Positions 1 to 8,581 of a stretch of 64,000 bases of DNA are shown here, piece by piece. The notes under the pieces are model-generated. The model saw only the letters and a list, made by a program, of their open reading frames with translations, did no database searches and had not been told where the DNA came from. This DNA is from Brachybacterium equifaecis (GTDB lineage Bacteria > Actinomycetota > Actinomycetes > Actinomycetales > Dermabacteraceae), in NCBI RefSeq assembly GCF_023509525.1, contig NZ_JAKNCJ010000003.1, positions 206,421-270,420 of the forward strand. The letters are read 5' to 3'. The stretch's first letter is position 1. Every line of letters begins with the position of its first letter. The translations under genes were made by a program, and so were the position numbers.

Positions 1-25
1 GCGTCCCGCAGCCGGCCCTCCGACG

Positions 26-66
26 CAGTCCGGCCCGGCACCCCATGAGGGTGCCGGGCCGGACTG
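26..66 (-). terminator. Hairpin terminator after ctaF
   Basis: A 17-bp perfect stem (26-42 with 50-66) and a 7-nt loop lie just downstream of the ctaF stop. There is no T-tract on the minus strand, as is usual for strong GC hairpins in high-GC actinobacteria. It probably ends the ctaCDF transcript. Confidence 0.75.
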
Positions 67-77
67 GGAAGGTCAGA

Positions 78-494
78 TCAGTGGGCGTGGGGACCGGAGG
101 AGAACTCCATGACCCAGCCGACGACGCCGACCACGACGAAGACCGCTCCGATGCCGGCGATCCACCAGCCGGCTGCGACACCGAGGAACGCCATCGCCGC
201 GCCGATCGCCGCCCACAGCGGCCACCAGCTGTACGGGGCGAAGGAGCCCTGCACACCCGCATCGTCGGCGACCTCTGCGTGGAGGTCCTCCTCGGGGCGG
301 TTCGGGAACTTGCGGGCCGCCCAGAAGAGCGTCACGGCGATGAGCCCGGTGAGGCCGGCCAGCATGATGAACGCCGGGAAGCCGACGGTCTCGATGCCCA
401 GCGGCGCACGGGTGCCCGTGATGATGCCGTAGGCGATGCCGACGATGATGAAGAAGATCGTCAGGATCAGGAAGATACGTCCGGAAGTGCGCAT
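78..494 (-). CDS. ctaF: Cytochrome c oxidase subunit IV (actinobacterial CtaF)
   Basis: The 138-residue membrane protein is the small accessory subunit of the actinobacterial aa3 cytochrome c oxidase, which works in a supercomplex with the bc1 complex. Four hydrophobic helices are visible: about residues 5-27, 38-60, 92-110 and 113-132. The family motif region around residues 85-95 (SYSWWPLW-like) is present. It starts 1 nt after the ctaD stop (TGA-T-ATG), so it is the last gene of ctaC-ctaD-ctaF. Length and order match the family in mycobacteria and corynebacteria. Identification rests on context plus length and topology. Confidence 0.9.
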   Translation of the reverse strand: MRTSGRIFLILTIFFIIVGIAYGIITGTRAPLGIETVGFPAFIMLAGLTGLIAVTLFWAARKFPNRPEEDLHAEVADDAGVQGSFAPYSWWPLWAAIGAAMAFLGVAAGWWIAGIGAVFVVVGVVGWVMEFSSGPHAH

Positions 495-495
495 A

Positions 496-2208
496 TCAGT
501 TGCTCGTCCTGTTCTTCACCGGCTCCTCAGCCAGGACATGGGTCTCCAGTCCGACCTCGGGGTGATGGAGGTCGAATGCGGGGCGCTCGGAGCGCACGCG
601 CGGCAGCGAGTGGAAGTTGTGGCGCGGGGGCGGGCAGGAGGTCGCCCACTCGAGCGAGGCGCCGTAGCCCCACGGATCGTCCACCTCGACCTTCTCCTTC
701 TTCATGTGCGTGAGCACGACGTTCAGGATGAAGGGCAGCGTGGAGGCTCCCAGGATGAAAGCGCCCACGGTGGAGAACTTGTTCATCCAGTCGAAGTTGT
801 CCTCGGCCAGGTAGTTGACGTAGCGGCGGGGTGCGCCCTCGACGCCCAGCCAGTGCTGGACGAGGAAGGTCATATGGAAGCCGATCATCAGGAACCAGAA
901 GTGGATCTTGCCCAGGCCCTCATGCAGCTTGTAGCCGAACATCTTGGGCCACCAGAAGTAGAAGCCCGCGAACATCTCGAAGGCCACCGTCCCGAACAGC
1001 ACGTAGTGGAAGTGCGCCACGACGAAGTAGGTGTCCGAGAGGTGGAAGTCCAGCACCGGGGTCGAGAGGATGACGCCGGTGAGGCCGCCGAAGACGAAGG
1101 TCGTGAGGAAGCCGAGGGTGAACAGCATCGGCGTCTCGAAGGTGATCGAGCCGCGCCACATCGTGCCGATCCAGTTCGCGAACTTCACGCCCGTCGGAAC
1201 CGCGATGAGCATCGTCATGAAGCTGAAGAAGTTCAGCATCACTGCGCCGGTGGTGTACATGTGGTGCGCCCACACGGTCACGGAGAGCGCGGCGATGGAG
1301 ATCGTGGCGTAGACCAGGGTCTTGTAGCCGAAGATCGGCTTGCGGCTGAACACCGGCAGGATCTCAGTGGCGATGCCGAAGAACGGCAGGGCCAGCACGT
1401 AGACCTCGGGGTGGCCGAAGAACCAGAACAGGTGCTGCCAGAGGACGGGGCCGCCGTTCTCGGGATTGAAGATCTGCGCATCGAAGCGGCGATCCGCACC
1501 CAGGGCCAGCAGCGCCGAGGCGAGCACCGGGAACGCCATCAGCACCAGCACACCGGTGATGAGGATGTTCCAGGTGAAGATCGGCATGCGGAACATGGTC
1601 ATGCCGGGCATGCGCATGCACAGGATGGTGGTGATGAAGTTGACCGAGCCCAGGATCGTGCCGAAGCCCTGCAAGCCCAGTCCGAAGACCCAGAGATCAC
1701 CGCCCAGGCCTGGTGAGAACGTGGTGTCCGAGAGCGGCGCGTACGCGAACCAGCCGAAGGATGCAGCACCCTGCGGGGTGAGGAAGCCGGCCACCGCGAT
1801 GATCGAGCCGAACAGCGTCAGCCAGAAGGCGAACATGTTCAGTCGCGGGAACGCCATGTCCACGGCGCCGATCTGCAGCGGCACCAGGTAGTTGGCGAAG
1901 CCGTTGAACAGCGGCGTGCCGAACATGAGCAGCATGATCGTGCCGTGCATGGTGAACAGCTGGTTGTACTGGTCCTTGGAGACGACGACCTGCAGACCGG
2001 GCTCCCAGAGCTCGGCGCGGATCATCAGCGCCAGGATTCCGCCGAAGCAGAAGAAGAAGAACGCCATCCCCATGTACATCTTGCCGATCAGCTTGTGATC
2101 GGTGGTGGTGAGGAGCTGGAAGAACTTCTGTCCGAGACTCGTCTCCCGCACGGGCGCGAACGCCTTCGCTGCGGGGGCCGTCGGTGCGACGGGCGTCTGG
2201 ATGCTCAC
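496..2208 (-). CDS. ctaD: Cytochrome c oxidase subunit I
   Basis: This is the catalytic subunit of the aa3-type terminal oxidase. It reduces O2 to water at the heme a3/CuB site and pumps protons. The 570-residue product has about 12 membrane helices. Visible ligands are the heme a histidine in FTMHGT, the CuB His and cross-linked Tyr in [10 protein letters not shown], the His pair in WAHHMYTTG, and the two histidines in AHFHYVLFG. The open frame runs further upstream, but GTG at 2208 is chosen because it overlaps the ctaC stop (GTGA) and gives the usual N-terminus. Translation is therefore probably coupled to ctaC. Confidence 0.96.
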   Translation of the reverse strand: MSIQTPVAPTAPAAKAFAPVRETSLGQKFFQLLTTTDHKLIGKMYMGMAFFFFCFGGILALMIRAELWEPGLQVVVSKDQYNQLFTMHGTIMLLMFGTPLFNGFANYLVPLQIGAVDMAFPRLNMFAFWLTLFGSIIAVAGFLTPQGAASFGWFAYAPLSDTTFSPGLGGDLWVFGLGLQGFGTILGSVNFITTILCMRMPGMTMFRMPIFTWNILITGVLVLMAFPVLASALLALGADRRFDAQIFNPENGGPVLWQHLFWFFGHPEVYVLALPFFGIATEILPVFSRKPIFGYKTLVYATISIAALSVTVWAHHMYTTGAVMLNFFSFMTMLIAVPTGVKFANWIGTMWRGSITFETPMLFTLGFLTTFVFGGLTGVILSTPVLDFHLSDTYFVVAHFHYVLFGTVAFEMFAGFYFWWPKMFGYKLHEGLGKIHFWFLMIGFHMTFLVQHWLGVEGAPRRYVNYLAEDNFDWMNKFSTVGAFILGASTLPFILNVVLTHMKKEKVEVDDPWGYGASLEWATSCPPPRHNFHSLPRVRSERPAFDLHHPEVGLETHVLAEEPVKNRTSN

Positions 2209-3131
2209 TGCTGGACCTCTTCTCCGGTGCGACCGTGCGCCTCGTCGTTCAATTCGCGCATGCTCCAGTCCTCCTGGTTGCGGTTCAGGTCCACGCCGAG
2301 CTGGCCGGTGTTGCCCTGATCGCGCAGCTCCTGCATGTGCTGGTCGTACTCGGCCTGCGAGACGACGCGGACGTTGAACAGCATGTCCGAGTGGAACTCG
2401 CCGCAGAGCTCTGCGCACTTGCCGGCGTAGACGCCCTCACGGGTCGGAGTGACCTGGAAGGAGGTGGTGTGGCCCGGGAACATGTCCTTCTTGTACAGGA
2501 AGTCGACGACCCAGAAGGAGTGGATGACGTCGCGGGAGTCCAGGCGGAACTCGACCGTCTGGTCCACCGGCAGCCACACCTCGGGCAGCGACTCCGCCGC
2601 GCCCGGAATCCCCGTCTCGAAGGACTGGACGCCGGCGGGCTCGTGGACGTCATCGGTGACGTAGTTGAAGTCCCAGCTCCACTGCTTGCCCACGACGTTC
2701 ACCACGACATCGGGATCGGCGCGGTGCGCCTCGATCTCGCCGACGTCGCGCTGGGTGAAGTAGAAGAGCGTCATGATCATGACGATCGGCAGGAGGGTGA
2801 AGACCATCTCGATCGGCACGTGGTAGCGCAGCTGGACGGGGAAGCCCGTGTCGTTGCGGCGACGGCGGTACGCCACGGCGCACCAGATGGCCAGGCCCCA
2901 GACGATGAGGCCCACCACGAGCAGGACGAGCCAGGAGCTCGTCCACATCTGCGTGATGCGCGCCGTCTGGTTGGTGACCTCCACGCCGTCGGCAGGGCCG
3001 GGGAGGAAGCCGCGCTGCTGCTCACGGGTGCAGCCGGAGAGCGCGAGCGTGCCGAGCGCGATTCCGATCGCGACCCGGCGCAGCGGCCGCGGTCGGGGTG
3101 TGGCCTGGGGGATCACAGGATGACCTTCCAC
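2205..3131 (-). CDS. ctaC: Cytochrome c oxidase subunit II, lipoprotein
   Basis: This subunit accepts electrons from cytochrome c through the binuclear CuA centre and passes them to subunit I. The 308-residue precursor has a basic N-terminus, a hydrophobic stretch and the lipobox LSGC, with Cys34 as the lipidated residue. Two membrane hairpin helices follow at about 66-86 and 105-125. The extracellular cupredoxin domain carries the CuA set [12 protein letters not shown] near the C-terminus and an upstream His in [10 protein letters not shown]. The start is GTG. It is the first gene of the oxidase operon and overlaps ctaD by 4 nt. A promoter should lie in the 344-nt gap upstream. Confidence 0.96.
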   Translation of the reverse strand: MEGHPVIPQATPRPRPLRRVAIGIALGTLALSGCTREQQRGFLPGPADGVEVTNQTARITQMWTSSWLVLLVVGLIVWGLAIWCAVAYRRRRNDTGFPVQLRYHVPIEMVFTLLPIVMIMTLFYFTQRDVGEIEAHRADPDVVVNVVGKQWSWDFNYVTDDVHEPAGVQSFETGIPGAAESLPEVWLPVDQTVEFRLDSRDVIHSFWVVDFLYKKDMFPGHTTSFQVTPTREGVYAGKCAELCGEFHSDMLFNVRVVSQAEYDQHMQELRDQGNTGQLGVDLNRNQEDWSMRELNDEAHGRTGEEVQQ

Positions 3132-3262
3132 TCGTCAGCTCCGTTTCCCGCCCGCATCCCGGTCGAGGACCGGTGAGCGAGCGCTCTCGGAGCGAAAGCA
3201 TGTCTGGGGTCGGGGCAGACCCGCGGGATGTGCGCGCCGATAGAGCATGACGGCACAGCGTC

Positions 3263-3290
3263 ATCATACGTGCTTCACGGCAGGTGTTCA
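3263..3290 (-). promoter_or_regulatory. Candidate promoter for ctaCDF
   Basis: On the minus strand a TATGAT -10 (3263-3268) lies 16 nt after a TGAACA -35-like hexamer (3285-3290), about 130 nt upstream of the ctaC GTG. The match is moderate. The rest of the 3132-3475 gap holds only the erpA terminator, and no other gene is visible there. Confidence 0.35.
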
Positions 3291-3372
3291 GCTATCAGGA
3301 ACGATGTCGGGCGAGGCGTCGTGCATCTCGCGGCGCACCCGCCGAGCGCTCGTCCCCCGCCGCCCGGGATGC

Positions 3373-3418
3373 GCCGACGGGCCCGCCGCTCCCAGGAGGA
3401 GTCGGCGGGCCCGTCGGC
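3373..3418 (-). terminator. Hairpin terminator after erpA
   Basis: A 16-bp perfect stem (3373-3388 with 3403-3418) and a 14-nt loop lie downstream of the erpA stop. It separates the erpA unit from the ctaC promoter region. No T-tract is present. Confidence 0.65.
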
Positions 3419-3475
3419 CTGCAGCGCGCCGCGACTGCCGGCGGGCGCGGAGCGCGAATGCTCAGGTACAGAGGT

Positions 3476-3877
3476 TCAGCTGAACGAATCCCCGCACGCG
3501 CACGAGCTGCCCGCGTTGGGGTTGTCGATCGTGAAGCCCTGCTTCTCGATGGTGTCGGAGAAGTCGATCGTGGCGCCCGACAGGTACGGGGTGCTCATCT
3601 TATCCACGACGACCTCGACGCCGTCGAAGTCGACCGCCGCGTCGCCGTCCATCATGCGCTCGTCGAAGTAGAGCTGGTAGATGAGGCCCGAGCAGCCGCC
3701 AGGCTGCACAGCGATCCGCAGCCGCAGATCATCGCGGCCCTCCTGTGCGAGCAGCGAGCGGACCTTGTCCGCCGCCACCTCGGTCAGGACGACCCCGTGC
3801 GCGGGAGCCGGGGCGTCGGCGCCTGCGGGCGCAGCTGCTGCGGACGGCGCAGCGGTGGGCTCAGTGGTCGTTGTCAT
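3476..3877 (-). CDS. erpA: Iron-sulfur cluster insertion protein, HesB/IscA family
   Basis: This A-type carrier takes Fe-S clusters from the assembly machinery to apo-proteins. The 133-residue protein has a roughly 28-residue Ala/Pro-rich N-terminal extension. It is followed by the HesB core with the three conserved cysteines: one in QPGGCSGL and the pair near the C-terminus in SSCACGDSF. ATG at 3877 is chosen because GAGGAGG sits 7 nt upstream; the open frame extends 15 codons further without one. It stands next to the cytochrome oxidase genes, as is common in actinobacteria, but has its own terminator. Confidence 0.92.
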   Translation of the reverse strand: MTTTTEPTAAPSAAAAPAGADAPAPAHGVVLTEVAADKVRSLLAQEGRDDLRLRIAVQPGGCSGLIYQLYFDERMMDGDAAVDFDGVEVVVDKMSTPYLSGATIDFSDTIEKQGFTIDNPNAGSSCACGDSFS

Positions 3878-3955
3878 GGGGGTGCCTCCTCGGTACGGAT
3901 GCCTCCAGCCTACGCCCCGCACCCCGGCGAGCGCCGAACCCGAGTCGCGGGGATC

Positions 3956-4321
3956 TCAGAAGCCGCCGCGGAACAGTGCCACGAGCATGATCCCGCCGTA
4001 GCCGAGCGCGAGCCCGAGAGCTCCGGCGATCGCGCCGTCGAGCGGCAAGCGGCCGGTGAAGACGGCAGAGACGCCCCAGATCACCAGGCCCAGCACCACG
4101 AGCCCGCCCCAGCCGACGAGGAAATAGGCGAGCAGGAACCCGAGGACGATCCCCAGGAGCAGCATCGGAATCGTGGCAGCGGACACACGGGGGGACCCGC
4201 CGCCGCTCTCCCCTGCTCGCGGCGCCTGCAGCGAGTGCGCCGCAGGCCGGGCGGTCGGCCGAGCGGAGGCAGCGGAAGGAGCGGATGCCTGATTCCGGGA
4301 GGCGCCGCGCTTCGCGCTCAT
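3956..4321 (-). CDS. Small multi-pass membrane protein, unrecognised
   Basis: The 121-residue protein has a polar Ala/Ser/Arg-rich N-terminus (about 1-50) followed by two or three hydrophobic helices in residues 51-118. I do not recognise a named family. Its ATG at 4321 shares one base with the dipeptidase stop (TGATG), so it is probably translated by re-initiation after the dipeptidase. The product should sit in the cytoplasmic membrane. Membrane location is well supported, function is not. Confidence 0.75.
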   Translation of the reverse strand: MSAKRGASRNQASAPSAASARPTARPAAHSLQAPRAGESGGGSPRVSAATIPMLLLGIVLGFLLAYFLVGWGGLVVLGLVIWGVSAVFTGRLPLDGAIAGALGLALGYGGIMLVALFRGGF

Positions 4322-5736
4322 CACGCGGGGTCCTGACCGCGGTGGAGCGAGCCGACGCCGAGCAGCAGGAGCGCCTCGGCGAGGCAGACGTTCGCGAACT
4401 CCCCCACATGCAGGGACTCGTCGATGCCATGGGCCCTCGAATCGGGGTCCTCCACCCCGGTGACGAGGACGTCGGCGCCGGGGAAGACCTCGAGGAGGTC
4501 GGCGATGAACGGGATCGAGCCGCCCAGTCCGGTGTCCACGGGATCGGTGCCCCATGCCCGGCGGAACGACTCGCGGGCGAGGTCCATCGCCGGGGAGCCG
4601 AGCGGGGCCTGGAAGGGGCGCCCCTGCTCGCCGCGACGGATCTCGAGGCGGCTGCCGCGCGGGGCGTGCGCCTCGAGGTGGGCGACGAGGGCGTCCATGG
4701 CGTCGGCGGGATCCTGACCCGGAGGGATCCGCAGGGAGAGCTTCGCGCTCGCGGCCGGCACGAGGGTGTTCGAGGCGTCGCGCACGCTCGGAGCATCGAT
4801 GCCGATCACCGAGAGAGCGGGCTGGGCCCACAGGCGCGAGGTCAGCGACCCGATCCCCGCCAGCGGCATGCCCTCGAGCACTCCGGCATCGCGACGGAAG
4901 TCCTCCTCCGGCATGTCGACCGCGGGGGCGGGTGCGCTCACGAGGCCGGGGACGGCGACCGCGCCCTGCTCATCGTGGAGCGTGGCCACCAGGCGTCCGA
5001 GCTGGGTGAGCGCATCGAGGACCGGTCCGCCGAAGAGACCGGAGTGGACAGCGTGGTCCAGGACCCGCACGGTGACCGTCAGGTCGACCATGCCGCGCAG
5101 GCTCGTGGTGAGCGCCGGAGTGCCGACGGCCCAGTTCGCGGAGTCCGCCACGACGATGACGTCGGCCGCGAGGTCCTCGCGGAACGCCTCGATGAAGGGG
5201 CGGAAGGTGGGCGATCCCGCCTCCTCCTCGCCCTCGACGAAGACGGTCACACCGGTCCCCTGCGCGGCGAGCTCCTCGCCGACCAGCCGCAGCGCGGTCA
5301 CGTGCGCCATGACGCCGGCCTTGTCGTCAGCGGCGCCGCGCCCGTAGAGGCGATCACCTCGCAGCGAGGGCTCGAAGGGAGCACTGCTCCAGGACTCCGG
5401 GTCGCCCGTCGGCTGGACGTCGTGGTGGGCGTACAGGAGGACGGTCGGGCGGCCGGGGGCCGCGGGCCGACGCGCGATCACGGCGGGCGCGCCTCCTTCG
5501 ACGCTCTCGATGCGCACCTCGGGCATTCCCGCGCTGCGCAGGAGAGCAGCGACGGCCTCGGCGCTGCGCTGCACGGGCTCGCGGTCGTATCCGGGGAAGG
5601 CGATCGACGGGATCCGCACGAGGTCCTCGAGATCGGCGAGGGACTGCGGGAGCAGAGCCTCGAGGTCGCGGCGCAGGCTCTCGTGCTCCTGGGCGGCGGA
5701 GGGGGCGTCGGCTCGGGCGTCATCGGGAAGAGGCAT
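4321..5736 (-). CDS. M20 family metallopeptidase (dipeptidase)
   Basis: This predicted cytoplasmic di-zinc dipeptidase belongs to the ArgE/DapE/carnosinase-like M20 family. Zinc ligands and catalytic residues are visible in order: YAHHDVQP (about 102-109), GRGAADDKAG (132-141) and EGEEEAGS (168-175), with a C-terminal EDPDSRAHGIDES stretch supplying the last ligand. The length of 471 residues is typical of family members with a dimerisation lid. A TAGCGT hexamer 6 nt before the ATG suggests a leaderless mRNA. Substrate cannot be deduced. It diverges from the DUF3043 gene. Confidence 0.9.
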   Translation of the reverse strand: MPLPDDARADAPSAAQEHESLRRDLEALLPQSLADLEDLVRIPSIAFPGYDREPVQRSAEAVAALLRSAGMPEVRIESVEGGAPAVIARRPAAPGRPTVLLYAHHDVQPTGDPESWSSAPFEPSLRGDRLYGRGAADDKAGVMAHVTALRLVGEELAAQGTGVTVFVEGEEEAGSPTFRPFIEAFREDLAADVIVVADSANWAVGTPALTTSLRGMVDLTVTVRVLDHAVHSGLFGGPVLDALTQLGRLVATLHDEQGAVAVPGLVSAPAPAVDMPEEDFRRDAGVLEGMPLAGIGSLTSRLWAQPALSVIGIDAPSVRDASNTLVPAASAKLSLRIPPGQDPADAMDALVAHLEAHAPRGSRLEIRRGEQGRPFQAPLGSPAMDLARESFRRAWGTDPVDTGLGGSIPFIADLLEVFPGADVLVTGVEDPDSRAHGIDESLHVGEFANVCLAEALLLLGVGSLHRGQDPA

Positions 5737-5742
5737 GGCTCT

Positions 5743-5748
5743 ACGCTA
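5743..5748 (-). promoter_or_regulatory. -10 element of a leaderless dipeptidase transcript
   Basis: On the minus strand TAGCGT is followed by 6 nt and then the ATG at 5736. This is the spacing expected when transcription starts at the start codon. No Shine-Dalgarno sequence is present. Confidence 0.5.
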
Positions 5749-5783
5749 GCGCGCGTCGCGGCCGGTGCGGGCGCCTCCCCGCC

Positions 5784-5789
5784 TAGGAT
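5784..5789 (+). promoter_or_regulatory. -10 element of a leaderless DUF3043 transcript
   Basis: TAGGAT is followed by 6 nt and the GTG start at 5796. It mirrors the divergent dipeptidase -10 only 36 nt away, so the two promoters share one short control region. Confidence 0.5.
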
Positions 5790-5795
5790 GGCCCC

Positions 5796-6407
5796 GTGAG
5801 TCCCCGAAACAGCACCCCTGAGCAGACCGAGCCCGTCCGCACCGGATCGAGCGCCGCCCCCTCCCCTGCCAGCACGCCCGGCAAGGGCCGGCCGACGCGC
5901 AGCCGCCGCGAGGCCGAGGCGGCGAACCGGCGCCCGATCGTGGTCGCGGATCGCAAGGAGGCGCGCCGCCGGGATCGCGCTCGCGCATCGGAGGAGCGTC
6001 AGGCCGCTCAGCAGGCGATGGTCACGGGCGACGAGTCGGCCATGCCGGCGCAGCACCGCGGCCCCGAGCGCCGCTTCGTGCGAGACGTCGTGGACTCGCG
6101 CCGCAACGTCGCCGACTACTTCTTCCCCATCGCTTTCATCGTGCTGATCCTCGGTCTGGTCCTGCCGCTGATCCTGCCGCGCCTCGCCACCGCGATGAGC
6201 TTCGCGATGCTGGTGGTGCTGTGGGGCGCGATCCTGCTCTGCGTGATCGACTCGTTCCTGCTGCGCCGGCGCCTGCGCGCTGCGCTCACGGAGCGCTTCG
6301 GCGCTGTGGGCACCGGCCTTCCCGGCTACGGAGTGATGCGGTCCCTCCAGTTCCGCCGCTTCCGCCTGCCCCGCCCGCAGGTGCGCCACGGGGAGCAGCC
6401 CCGCTGA
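5796..6407 (+). CDS. DUF3043 domain membrane protein
   Basis: The 203-residue protein begins with a highly charged, disordered region (about 1-105, rich in Arg, Ala and Glu). Two membrane helices follow at about 109-127 and 134-154, then a basic tail. The RRFVRDVVDSRRN-(2 TM)-LRRRLRAALTERFG arrangement is that of the actinobacterial DUF3043 family, whose function is unknown and which is typically found near the cytochrome oxidase genes. The start is GTG. Translation is probably leaderless. Confidence 0.85.
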   Translation: MSPRNSTPEQTEPVRTGSSAAPSPASTPGKGRPTRSRREAEAANRRPIVVADRKEARRRDRARASEERQAAQQAMVTGDESAMPAQHRGPERRFVRDVVDSRRNVADYFFPIAFIVLILGLVLPLILPRLATAMSFAMLVVLWGAILLCVIDSFLLRRRLRAALTERFGAVGTGLPGYGVMRSLQFRRFRLPRPQVRHGEQPR

Positions 6408-6459
6408 TCTGACGCGCGCCTGCCGGCCCCGGATCGGAGCGCGGGCGGCAAGCCCGCAC

Positions 6460-6501
6460 AGCGGAACGACCCCGGAGCGCCAGCTCCGGGGTCGTTCCGC
6501 T
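6460..6501. terminator. Bidirectional terminator between DUF3043 and aspS
   Basis: A 19-bp perfect stem (6460-6478 with 6483-6501) and a 4-nt loop lie between the ends of two convergent genes. The stem is symmetric and can stop transcription from both sides. Confidence 0.85.
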
Positions 6502-6511
6502 GCGGGGGCTC

Positions 6512-8359
6512 TCAGCCCTCGGCGGGCTGCGCCTTCTCAGCCTCTGCCGCGGCATCGCCTGCCGCGGCGGCTGCAGCGTCGGACGCCTTCTTCGCCGCGG
6601 GGGCGGGCTCGGGCTTCGCGTCGACCCCCGCCTCCTTGCGCTGCTGCGCGGTGATCGGCGCCGGGGCCTGGGTCAGCGGGTCGAATCCGCCGCCGGACTT
6701 CGGGAAGGCGATCACCTCGCGGATCGAGTCGGTGCCGGCGAGCAGGGCCGCGATGCGGTCCCAGCCGAAGGCGATGCCGCCGTGGGGCGGCGCGCCGAAG
6801 GCGAAGGCGTCCAGGAGGAAGCCGAACTTCTCGCGCGCCTGCTCCTCGTCGATCCCCATCACCGAGAACACGCGCTCCTGCATGGCGCGCTGGTGGATGC
6901 GGATCGAGCCGCCGCCGATCTCGTTGCCGTTGCAGACGATGTCGTAGGCGTAGGCGAGAGCGCTGCCCGGATCGGTGTCGAAGGTGTCCGCGAACTCGGG
7001 CTTGGGAGACGTGAACGCGTGGTGAACTGCCGTCCAGGCCCCGGCGCCGACGGCGACGTCGCCGGCCGCGACGGCATCGCTCGCCGGCTCGAACATGGGC
7101 GCGTCCACGACCCAGACGAAGGAGAACGCGCTCTCGTCGATGAGGCCGAGACGCGCAGCGATCTCATCGCGCGCGGCGCCCAGCAGCGCGCGCGAGGGCT
7201 TGGGCTCGCCGGCGGCGAAGAACACGCAGTCGCCGGGACCCGCGCCCACGGCCGCAGCCAGCCCGGCCTTCTCCTGCTCCGAGATGTTCTTGGAGACGGG
7301 GCCGGTGAGGGTGCCGTCCTCCTGGATGAGCACGTAGGCGAGGCCCCTGGCTCCGCGCTGCTTGGCCCACTCCTGCCACGCGTCCAGCGTGCGGCGGGGC
7401 TGCGAGGCGCCGCCCTTCATCACGATGGCGCCCACGTACGGCGACTGGAAGACGCGGAACGGGGTGTTCGAGAAGAACTCCGTCATCTCGGTGATCTCGA
7501 GATCGAACCGCAGATCGGGCTTGTCGGATCCGTAGCGCCGCATCGACTCCGCATAGGTGATGCGCGGGATCGGGGTCGCGACCTCGTGGCCCGCGGCCTT
7601 CCACACGTTCACCAGGATCTTCTCGGCGAGGGCGATGACGTCCTCCTGGTCCACGAAGCTCATCTCGACGTCGAGCTGGGTGAACTCGGGCTGGCGATCG
7701 GCGCGGAAGTCCTCGTCGCGATAGCAGCGCGCGAGCTGGAAGTACTTCTCCATGCCCGCCACCATCAGCAGCTGCTTGAACAGCTGCGGCGACTGGGGCA
7801 GGGCGTACCAGCTTCCGGGCGAGAGCCGCGCCGGCACCAGGAAGTCGCGGGCGCCCTCAGGGGTCGAGCGCGTGAGAGTCGGCGTCTCGATCTCCACGAA
7901 GCCGTCGTCCAGCAGCGTCTCGCGCGCAGCGCGGTTGATCTGGGAGCGCAGGCGCAGGGTACGAGCAGGACCGCTGCGACGGAGATCCAGGTAGCGGTAG
8001 CGCAGCCTGGCCTCCTCGCCCACCTCGGTGTGGTCATCGAGCTGGAACGGCAGGGGGGCCGAGGTGTTCAGGACCTCGACGTCGGTCGCGGTCACCTCGA
8101 CCGCACCCGTCGGCAGCGCCGGGTTCTCGTTGCCCTCGGGGCGCTTGTCGACGGTGCCCGTCACCTTCAGCACGTACTCGTTGCGCAGGTGCATCGCCTC
8201 GTCCTCGCGGACGACCACCTGGGCGACGCCGCTGGCGTCGCGGAGATCCAGGAAGGTCACACCGCCGTGGTCGCGACGGCGGCCGATCCAGCCGGTGAGG
8301 GTGACGGTCTGTCCGATGTGCTCCTCGCGGAGCTCACCGGCCTGATGGGTGCGCAGCAC
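6512..8359 (-). CDS. aspS: Aspartyl-tRNA synthetase (possibly aspartyl/asparaginyl)
   Basis: This class IIb synthetase charges tRNA-Asp with aspartate. The 615-residue protein has an N-terminal OB-fold anticodon-binding domain (about 1-110). The class II core holds motif 2 around [18 protein letters not shown], a GAD insertion domain of the bacterial type, and motif 3 near [17 protein letters not shown] at 8359 is chosen because [10 protein letters not shown] is the family N-terminus; upstream codons are antisense to the helicase gene. The last roughly 45 residues are an Ala/Lys/Glu-rich tail outside the usual fold. Actinobacteria often lack AsnRS, so this enzyme may be non-discriminating; that is inference. 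Confidence 0.95.
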   Translation of the reverse strand: MLRTHQAGELREEHIGQTVTLTGWIGRRRDHGGVTFLDLRDASGVAQVVVREDEAMHLRNEYVLKVTGTVDKRPEGNENPALPTGAVEVTATDVEVLNTSAPLPFQLDDHTEVGEEARLRYRYLDLRRSGPARTLRLRSQINRAARETLLDDGFVEIETPTLTRSTPEGARDFLVPARLSPGSWYALPQSPQLFKQLLMVAGMEKYFQLARCYRDEDFRADRQPEFTQLDVEMSFVDQEDVIALAEKILVNVWKAAGHEVATPIPRITYAESMRRYGSDKPDLRFDLEITEMTEFFSNTPFRVFQSPYVGAIVMKGGASQPRRTLDAWQEWAKQRGARGLAYVLIQEDGTLTGPVSKNISEQEKAGLAAAVGAGPGDCVFFAAGEPKPSRALLGAARDEIAARLGLIDESAFSFVWVVDAPMFEPASDAVAAGDVAVGAGAWTAVHHAFTSPKPEFADTFDTDPGSALAYAYDIVCNGNEIGGGSIRIHQRAMQERVFSVMGIDEEQAREKFGFLLDAFAFGAPPHGGIAFGWDRIAALLAGTDSIREVIAFPKSGGGFDPLTQAPAPITAQQRKEAGVDAKPEPAPAAKKASDAAAAAAGDAAAEAEKAQPAEG

Positions 8360-8429
8360 GGGACATGCCCTTCGTCGAAGTCGTGGGGACGCGCCCGGCA
8401 CCGGGCCGCGCGCGGGGTGCGACGCCTCA

Positions 8430-8457
8430 CAGGGCGGTGCGCACCGCCCTGATCGTA
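8430..8457 (-). promoter_or_regulatory. aspS promoter -10 with a 22-nt palindrome over the start site
   Basis: On the minus strand a TACGAT -10 (8452-8457) directly abuts a perfect 22-nt palindrome (8430-8451). The predicted transcription start therefore falls inside the palindrome. It could be an operator or a 5-prime-end hairpin. The aspS GTG is about 90 nt downstream. Confidence 0.4.
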
Positions 8458-8581
8458 GCGCGGTGGTGAGGCATCTCGCCCCCGCAGACCCTGCCGGAGG
8501 TGGCAGGCGTCTCCGTATGCTGAGAGCTGTCCGACCTGCACGCCTGTGGGTCTGTTCCAACCCTCGCAGTCGAAGGACTCC

